A stretch of 64,000 nucleotides of DNA from a virus. Location: positions 62,001 to 126,000 of the IMG/VR virus record IMGVR_UViG_3300022689_000474; one strand, written 5' to 3'. This document shows, in pieces, positions 62,001 to 64,000 of this stretch. The position numbers and the translations under genes were made by a program. The notes below the pieces were generated by a model. That model searched no databases. It was not told where the DNA came from and saw only the letters and a program-made list of their open reading frames with translations. Within the stretch, counting starts at the first letter, position 1. Every line of letters begins with the position of its first letter.

Positions 62001-63459
62001 TATATTTTCATCTTTCTCACGATTAAGTAGTGCTAGTAGAAGTAATATGACTAGAGCTCAAAAGAAATTAATTGCATCTGAAGTAGGTACTACAATTAAT
62101 AACTTTACTCAAGGTATGGCATTTATGGTTGCTATGAATACTATAAATATGGGTATTCAAGCTAGTGCTTCTGCTATAGGTTGGAAAGCTCTAGCTCCCA
62201 TTTTATTAATAGCAGGTGTTATAGCAGTAGTAGGTGGAGTCACTTATATGAAAGATCAGGAGAATAGGGAGAGTTGGAGTGGATTCTGGAAAGGGGTAAG
62301 TGAATTCTGGGGAGATACTATCTTCAATTATACAGAGAAGGCTGAGAAATGGGGAGGAGGTGGTAGAAAGACAGATGCAATACTTATGGGAACAGGTGGT
62401 GCTTTAGGAGGTTTAGCTTTATCTGCATCTGCATTAAGTATGGCTCCAGGTACATTAATGGGTGTATTTGGAGGAGTATCATTATTAGCTGCTGGTCAAT
62501 TTTTATTAGCAGGTTTAGCTATAGGTGCTGGTTTAGGAGTAGCAGCAGCATTAATAGCTCCAGAAGCTACATCAAATCTATTTGATAATTTAGTAAATAG
62601 TTTATCAGATATAACTATAGGAGGATTTCCTATATTTGGAATGTTTTTAACGAAACCAGGTAGTGGTTTATATATGAAAGGATACTCAGAACCTTCTTTA
62701 GGTGTAAGTAGAACCACTCCATTTATGGTAGGAGGTGTAGAACAAGTTATAGCGGCAGATTATAGAAGATATCTACTAGCTGCCAAAGATATAACGGGTG
62801 GAGATGCAGCAGGTCTATTCTTAAGTACTACTATATATGGATCATTACCAACAAGAGGTAATGATGTAGTATCAAGATACGGAAAAACAATGAGTATAAG
62901 ACCTGGAGGTGTAGTAGATCCAGTAATAAGGAGAGAAATACAATTAAGAGGTCAACACTTTAATCAAAGTGTTATAGGAAGACAAATGTGGGTGGCAATG
63001 TTAAGTAATGCTACTAATTATAGAGCTATCAAACAGGCTGATTATAGAGATTCTATAAGGTCAGCTACTTTAAGTATGGAGGCAATGAAAGAAGATAATT
63101 CTCCAGAAGTAGAAAGTAAGAACTTAAAATATAAAAACAAATTAAGAAAGAGGAATCCAGAAATTAGAGGTGAAATTATAGGTCAATATGTAGATGATGT
63201 AGGTAAAGCTATAGATAGAGCGGAGAAACAAAAAGAAGAACCACTATTATTAAGTTTTGATAAAGAGTCATTAAATAATACGAATGTATTATCAAAGGAC
63301 TATATAGTAAATGGATTGGATAGAAAGAGTACAAATAGTAATATTCCAGTAGTCAGTTCTACAACTCAAGGACATATAGTAAGTAAAGTACCTAATCCAG
63401 AAGGGAGTTTAAACGATACAATATTAGTAAGTCCTTATAGTGAATATGATAATGTCTGA
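47005..63459 (+). CDS. Giant multi-enzyme virion protein (possible tape measure), 5484 aa
   Basis: Domains in order are as follows. Ser/Asn-rich N-terminus. Zincin 1 (about 335-530) has H418-E-L-A-H422 and E499. A membrane-like segment lies at about 549-570. Zincin 2 (about 610-765) has H695-E-L-V-H699 and E753. Pro-rich repeats cover about 795-990, and a hydrophobic helix about 1016-1036. An SGNH hydrolase (about 1215-1400) has S1240, G1262, N1293, D1381 and H1384. Hydrophobic segments (about 1520-1540, 1718-1746) flank Pro/Thr/Gln repeats. A two-HKD phospholipase-D-like domain (about 1990-2330) has H2078-x-K2080 with a GN-x-T block, and H2266-x-K2268, D2275, S2280, N2282. A 3000-residue helical C-terminus has many Gly/Ala-rich hydrophobic segments. 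That C-terminus resembles tape measures, but an ejected polyprotein fits equally well. It overlaps the resolvase start by 8 nt. Confidence 0.85.
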   Translation: MYFSNISNKNQLFSRSTLFNSSMTSELNKKFSFDIYNNKSNYIPSDYINNLSTDIDPINSLINESSLQSRLSGNTNQYSIPPSRKLLNTSFSLPLENRAPYLGGISSSLYNSLTQSNLGNIDTSNITLTPSNYSYVKSNVDSIDTSNIGFNNSSKYSFIKSDTSSIDTSGISFNTPSKPHSSSINEAIRSNISGSSIVIPSSTYLDPVSRNQAYRDTLKPQSGYIDSTTKGFNQHFRDLMKPKYVALREESIREYVDTIKPQSGYMEDVSKDIHLRYKDNSKRGISSINNKDFLEYLPSEDINFRSANNLEGVKEYNQLNFKSKTKTSVSSLAKKVELTQAGLDNYQRVIQLVFDFENRSTEGVRLPQLASMREKRYEMLGAGALYDPRKNVVAVDDSIIGQLNRGKLTKESFGTLAHELAHSYQNHFGNTWKKQRAFENRVYSADIDEVKPGNLIQDKYTKRVVKRSLESIALTKQNMPEGLTKERRESAIRRSTANELDAYSLEDRITRSVDVDRIFDPDYKLTKVGYRTEDTIRKVRATREFNKKLLTGTIGTTAVVGLGAIAYSLFRNREESKSEESNNDKLVLGSIVGSSFLLGSIRQTTFGPYKTSEHLGESSIAQRNLKKATKKVFDYLGVDFDLSQTPTIAAFGPDIPKGLGGAYVAKYNELVLNQEIYGELVSGKISRNSFSLLAHELVHAYQANVGGNIQKKLLSDEEVNLLPKKILDMAKKSAAVQPYESKEYWESFRKEVEAYDVQFQILAKKKKYISPKYRQTRINPVSTSIDQPTSPKPPFQPSLPPTKPKPQLLLPPAKSISPRSVNQSILPPGLTVPSPISPYPSPPGKSKPQLLLPPAKPISPRSISQSILPPGLTIPSPISPSPSPSPKSKPQLLLPPAKVISPRPVSQSLLPPGLTVPSPISPPPSPSSSRLGSQLLLPPAKAISPRPVSQSIIPPGLTISSPISPEISSSPSPPFSPRLNNQPLLPPGKSLEEVNMIKGIGLKNIIQGQNLRSLRNTSLGAIGIGIGLAIGINQFIYSSNREISSREFKEIDDSLDRRMRSVRINREQERMEIEAEERVNKMIENSITEEDKRFIEEHSNQLKERLQSLNSARVSQDNTVNSTSSSSNELPSILPERTIFGSISPPLVLSNEIDLLNEPLDSRTQTKVASGSQQYVQRQEALARGELYTDEGASISIGKWTREPMTNRSNEEWKSLLKKESDFVRSLNRDDQINVLLGDSLTQWFRPYQLPQKEDTTWLNQGISGQNIQQIDQRIDILKSMKGDKVFIMAGINDLRQGRSDKEILERYSSMLDNVKKSDVADEVVVQSILPTRLDNLPTNRIKSLNSQIKAMAEKRGMTYIDLLPHFLNEEGRLKKEYTTDGIHLSRKGYDTWSKLMSQHLNGKGEEQDINILGNQEKLERNTNQAGESIIPPSSSVARQAAKNNKDKEQTLSSSAGGGGSKPPGTPRTSTPPPPEEPDPRKKAGLYTNMDDQEKKSWVDRLKSAVGFMRDEKVEDVIKVVGVTAGITAGMLGTIKGVEVLFSNVNRIFSSLRSSIALSTSSSSSPGQSVTSPQPTSSTRTPGQPAVPSQSSSPTTPVSQSTPSTRTPGQPTVPSQPTSPTTPRAPGQPAVPSQSSSPTTTASQSTPSTRTPGQLVIPSQPSSPTRAPGQPVSPPQPRGPAPSSSVGSNLPNRSISSGPPSSPLSSTPSVRTRGKGGMGFMLGAGLVSLGVMGVIGGIAGYMVFSPSEDRTSGERRDDFYSSPEVEQSRKEREIRERQLIEQEKRITGRPDRSIDRDTSLLLRNSRENRDGSSVRRQLSYREYMALQTGRSEEHSLQPEISRPSSLSLDEHLAIQNQGQIRRRVSRDIDQSRGIRASDLSFEEFLEIQSERPEIERRRERINRGDSRSRTLSLGEYLSMGEERRVSIGSDDNRSRARYLAIMESSESSIDDRYRRANRLIINRPDRELTTPLLPQGSHEPRPEKHIDMSYDEEYLGIWEFGSKTRGLLSQIQKGTLYGGFYQRPSSPYGNIYIDLASREVPTIMPPTSGTGYLYENRKRYMEKLRESGVPVVQVGDFHAKAFIGTNIKDEEIAIVLTGNLTRSALESGVPDEAIMTNESIKDRFLRTFFNQRPKFYQSNIGLVVKDSEKIGQLKEILFNIQTKGVSYSTEDFIVGGAMGNSRERIVDFILQKSKTGDDISITSPYIDDPEIVRALVQAKQQSGVTIRLITSKEGSGIRAYSQAISTLQASGIEVYAPKGTQSYLPHEKMILIGNDYIVGSHNFTSKASDRQIEISLMGNDPRIASLMQADFIRQIEEGYVSLKEGSGARRSMMLGTSPLLSGLYAGSDKAGTLLLDPNMGASYFYGRALYNNQQRQARAHHRVIDQETSGVATAMYKAAYLAKLNEGELIPQHSDLDRIPGIVQQYDRELYTPGIGAILNEKVFMRLGLGRLYKDELGFLPSAMGALGSVLDKTYLYLNPNANFPGITHYFKEMDIKDSSYRDRPAPVGLFEAGLSELAFLGQASAQGILFYMIVGEPISMFLSETIKNDVERVISNSLSTDLNQFYSTSSRLHRRANLSMASAFKSPLSARMEVLSTMDNLRKIDAEYFGAENPGLSIYHFSSMYLRGRSGILLNEVMKPFLMEIVNPYDPMDVQSNRGFSNVIDRFIEEVSRPVGLAAISPSDPHLDSIKITRTDVQRGLYKQGFSRNQVQSMKIDEIIGYKYAREQFVNKARDFLDTSTFRSSLISNRVNSFKTFIDRFGNYQDFNTKQLANLFSQLEIIENSVDPTDVDVIEDIHMIRRRLMQIGAQIEDPAKRLSRNRKADISLTKEGRLIGDIDFEITNEGIDRSSSIARRLQDILDEIPLNPLNWRMFNKYRAIRGITGQDLESEGYLRITTTGQQDTGRVIPRVRTVGELFSFTDLTQVMREILFGRGGFSQHLARAEVFSDRERLIRLNRVSQVSNFEDLTFKDASSIWFDRKIGYAGKMAVDKIHTVWNATIGFAYESSKRVIDKYRYLQGSLLAPFGIGREKGLLRGSKALKDMEYYLMNMEDETTGLKAISWGDDLDEIKEAIKSLEQEAIEEFRSLSNTERLTKYGSLNESEYIDRYVSENIQRATSSIDPTARRLNWLDENVVKSLAEAEEVRSRFMNNPERPFDFVEIQERLRAETLGLFRMGTVKDEALKNRMVRMSPGIGRDVTGKMTKGTLTTTALSISVLSSLILSDLFQSTSGVSLFTQLGFSLFSGGGPIGRLMGNEQGELGINTHFEGDRLFPDIPGLGRVGTTLLTTAGTLYAAHVIGTSALRAEAINYSFTTDFMFQQLKSETGTDIVLSAARGSNEADISLRQKVLSGEIKKGRELSDFIDNNPTRTISMRMKYKDTFEASLSLMKKGDMLNIRSMRFRGNTWLNTMIAYAGLSIGGKALVSSTSSLLNHMRESQGSLDPLAFGVAGALIGSKMTRSFGGGLAGLLIGGLGSYVMNKMGVKVFNLGDPGSVVDNQGATLLGELSDFRNSVMANFDKSSRIELMAALVSQGIESPYGLFKQEASGTDVKVVAKQVTSPIIQFFMAKRTKGQYTDYSGKVVDPGITTYSLGIQGPPITGMSVGIQLPFKILKDRPENNSSGYMNRGSRNFNLVYNDETDILDYLYGVGMIATSAQMLSYSLRTIGAIGSPLTPSAGSTLGQYRETADNLFTESGKRIGKFGTAVEDVGMILPNTIHRVAQYIFSSDYDVYNQIELRMKRRYEMSKGIEGGDLTSVRSFNRSRMLIRYTSKAAFGAFVLNFGAGLVQDDDKFQENSLVLNMSGVGLGVAAGVGQDYLAGVSRAMRVSNAGRALRMTRLRKNLLPYALSGLVGFHLTDDRFGVFTGMSNEYVKQQKHDEYYSYHREAVIGTYAVAMGTLGATFGRMGMDSGQVLEEYSRALNSLNELEDIQQANTAGGGVLRRVRRAYQAHRVEELEKEAQQIVDYFRHRSKQIEETFDLVSSAYPNVAPETLREFHINKARQIIEDTGSMSARDIMNRQDEATALIQHVNRSRGAYIDARLSSRRFSGRLMKGMIGVPIATHIIGSLLHSINPEVFNANKFYDWLESRGTNFDANAPFMKTRNVIADAIRAITFTDRSIDSGISLDQTFRSAAASGGFYQPVSHEKLLIRQTGYARSMTKLFRDLSEIAILDDVNPFISGPLGAGASIRRGDRGTVLTPYIQIQTSGSDISTASYSMSSRFFFRNVLQGNNDLVFEIQNAMRMKNEFMKKGLDPSVVMRRTALNILMATSSLQPRKKPRRASRLSDSQLSSLASDTLLMASLKERMAIQKHSNYQPVESIVTQMLIEQMMPTHKYLDNMLMNVLSPENAKKLGIGVGKNLAAYMMGDPYYLLSRKINMMGIKFFGDQPGGVRGRDISSQARDFPDLFGEYSSKHLETYTMENSKRSPFLESLSDNSSRIFGALPAPVSLMLGLTLGLSITSRLIDFANVIKGGHEISEGQKMLREISSERWFTNAPESDKLRNVWVSMNYPQIGSSEPLVAGAKTLPILSKGSFHFLLNPASHDSYKVSQSLRTGLSEVQKQLDEARLNFRGQSVNIFEYLQINKIKELEAILGGVPNQSHIQAMTVYDNSGNRVYGIDTNKAWMDNLNDARDLLMTSSKGMEPETARRMKAVISAMETEIKSRHITNLSDTILDQVTEHFTKEIDHYIDQYVDSLMNNKVQISRNDYRSMLEKANISDIENRLDKYFPSAPGGGPIKSTVDVPVAAFFIPNASPEEILGVKTEQDLYKLIEARGEATGQLDAISTTDSSGVRVADMRTKLKSAAANSIREEVARELKLFSNDPKKLSRLSSGLTGSIKHIASSVTNKIFLNALGGRTGEVEKSFFSVLRHHWGGLGVTPSADTKRSLINNLRSFMSRMTKGSAPYIAEDEIEVAKFHSSVSVERAKRKALSSVELPEEMAELEARKAAGDPTALDIARKTEEINLRKAPLLTKASRGLQSFWDVATSIFDIIEAIDIFSSFSRLSSASRSNMTRAQKKLIASEVGTTINNFTQGMAFMVAMNTINMGIQASASAIGWKALAPILLIAGVIAVVGGVTYMKDQENRESWSGFWKGVSEFWGDTIFNYTEKAEKWGGGGRKTDAILMGTGGALGGLALSASALSMAPGTLMGVFGGVSLLAAGQFLLAGLAIGAGLGVAAALIAPEATSNLFDNLVNSLSDITIGGFPIFGMFLTKPGSGLYMKGYSEPSLGVSRTTPFMVGGVEQVIAADYRRYLLAAKDITGGDAAGLFLSTTIYGSLPTRGNDVVSRYGKTMSIRPGGVVDPVIRREIQLRGQHFNQSVIGRQMWVAMLSNATNYRAIKQADYRDSIRSATLSMEAMKEDNSPEVESKNLKYKNKLRKRNPEIRGEIIGQYVDDVGKAIDRAEKQKEEPLLLSFDKESLNNTNVLSKDYIVNGLDRKSTNSNIPVVSSTTQGHIVSKVPNPEGSLNDTILVSPYSEYDNV
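49400..49980 (+). repeat. Four Pro-rich repeats of about 126-132 bp in the giant gene
   Basis: A unit beginning KPQLLLPPAK and containing ISPR...SILPPGLT and PSPISP (about 43 residues) is repeated four times, with a partial fifth. DNA such as agccccaattacttctacct recurs near 49420, 49547 and 49670. It links the second zincin to the next hydrophobic helix and is probably a flexible spacer. Confidence 0.8.
51690..52045 (+). repeat. Pro/Thr/Gln/Ser-rich repeats in the giant gene, including a near-identical 90-bp pair
   Basis: Segments of the type TRTPGQPAVPSQSSSPTT recur. One copy (about 51750-51840) is nearly identical at DNA level to another 132 nt downstream (about 51882-51972). It joins the SGNH half to a hydrophobic helix and the phospholipase-D-like half. 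The near-identity suggests recent expansion or contraction. Confidence 0.8.
52450..52840 (+). repeat. Four short LSxxEYLxIQ-type repeats in the giant gene
   Basis: Related short peptides occur in a row: QLSYREYMALQTG, SLSLDEHLAIQNQ, DLSFEEFLEIQSE and TLSLGEYLSMGEE, separated by Arg/Ser/Asp-rich spacers. They look like a repeated helical docking motif just before the phospholipase-D-like domain. Confidence 0.6.
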
Positions 63460-63994
63460 TATTAAATATTTTGGTGGAATAGATATAGGAAAAGAAGGTG
63501 CTATATCAATAGTATCTTATTCTGATAAAAAGATAATACCAGCATTCTTTATAGAAATGCCTGAAAGTAATAAAGAATTATTAAAGAAATTAAGATATAT
63601 AAAAAGTAAATTCCCGTTAGATGAGATATGTATAGAAAAACAAGTATATATGTCAAGAGGAAATTATTCCAGACAAAGTGGAAAGGGTGCCTTTACATTA
63701 GGTCATAGTCAGGGATTAATAGAAGGAATATTAATGACTTTAGATATTAATTATTCAGTAATAGCCCCCAGAACATGGCAATCTATTATAAAAGATATAA
63801 AAGTAAGTAATAATGTAAATGAATTATGTAAATCTTCCAAGAAGATATCTTCTAAGATATCAAAACAAAAGAGTTTATCTTTATGTGAAGAGATATTCCC
63901 TAAAGTTCCTTTAGTAACTAAAAGGGGTAGGATATTAGATGGTATAGCGGATAGTCTTTGTATTAGTTATTGGAAATATAAAACAATGTTATAA
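63452..63994 (+). CDS. RuvC-like Holliday junction resolvase, 180 aa
   Basis: It resolves branched DNA before or during packaging. Motifs fit the RuvC-type RNase H fold: GGIDIGKEGAISIV (D11), ICIEKQV (E62), and GRILDGIADSLCIS (D163, D167). A basic helix (KSSKKISSKISKQK) lies between. I use the ATG at 63452, giving an 8-nt overlap with the giant gene; the frame also runs from a GTG at 63440 and an ATG at 63446, which would add only a few residues. Length fits phage RuvC-like proteins. Only six bases of the window follow the stop. Confidence 0.85.
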   Translation: MSDIKYFGGIDIGKEGAISIVSYSDKKIIPAFFIEMPESNKELLKKLRYIKSKFPLDEICIEKQVYMSRGNYSRQSGKGAFTLGHSQGLIEGILMTLDINYSVIAPRTWQSIIKDIKVSNNVNELCKSSKKISSKISKQKSLSLCEEIFPKVPLVTKRGRILDGIADSLCISYWKYKTML

Positions 63995-64000
63995 TATAGT

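Noticed and set aside
63440-63451. GTG or first ATG start for the RuvC-like gene
   Set aside because: These add only 2-4 residues with no better signal; the ATG at 63452 starts directly before the conserved first strand.
47005-63459. crAss-type giant ejected RNA polymerase hypothesis
   Set aside because: Such phages have giant proteins with a zincin region, but I could not find a D-x-D-x-D-type polymerase motif, and the baseplate genes point to a contractile-tail phage.
1-64000. tRNA, rRNA or alternate genetic code
   Set aside because: No cloverleaf or rRNA-like sequence was noticed, and TAA, TAG and TGA all end genes with neighbours starting right after, so standard code 11 fits.

Overview
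The window is a late (virion-assembly) region of a large tailed bacteriophage, most likely a jumbo myovirus. The DNA is very AT-rich, tightly packed, and almost entirely on one strand. TAA, TAG and TGA all serve as stops, so no recoding is needed. A contractile-tail origin is supported by a gp25-like wedge protein followed by a baseplate-J protein, a probable gpI/gp7-like protein and a probable gp8-like protein. Also present are two long GGTG-repeat tail fibres and a large terminase. No capsid, portal, sheath or tube gene was recognised, so the genome must be much larger than this window. Some starts carry a short AGGT ribosome-binding motif 6-9 nt upstream, while many have no recognisable Shine-Dalgarno sequence. 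A low-GC host, possibly in Bacteroidota, is only a guess.

Layout. 1-794: end of a virion or lysis enzyme fusing an M23 endopeptidase to a VanY-type M15 carboxypeptidase. 828-8660: unrecognised probable structural genes, including a 1581-residue Ser/Asn-rich protein with an EF-hand-like loop. 8657-22337: baseplate block (gp25-like, J-like, 1114-residue gpI/gp7-like, a degenerate flavoprotein-like Rossmann protein, gp8-like, then two long related baseplate/tail proteins). 22375-28432: two paralogous tail fibres, closed by a strong hairpin. 28526-36807: a small gene and a 2610-residue protein with a repeated W-x-D module. 36939-40272: four unrecognised genes. 40285-44169: terminase large subunit interrupted by two inteins. 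44156-45723: two unrecognised genes. 45720-46979: a two-gene reverse-strand island (a HhH-GPD-like phage family and RNase HII). 47005-63459: one 16.5-kb reading frame of 5484 residues. 63452-63994: RuvC-like resolvase.

How the genes fit together. The forward genes would build the baseplate, fibres and adhesion apparatus, cut the cell wall (M23/M15), and package DNA (TerL, with RuvC and RNase HII possibly trimming branched or RNA-containing DNA). The 5484-residue protein carries two zincin peptidase domains, an SGNH hydrolase, a two-HKD phospholipase-D-like domain and a 3000-residue tail with Gly/Ala-rich hydrophobic segments. It could be a very long tape measure with enzymes attached, or a protein carried in the virion and delivered to the host. 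The most unusual items are this protein, the double-intein terminase with one intein in the Walker A loop, the modular 2610-residue protein, and the flavoprotein-like gene inside a baseplate operon.
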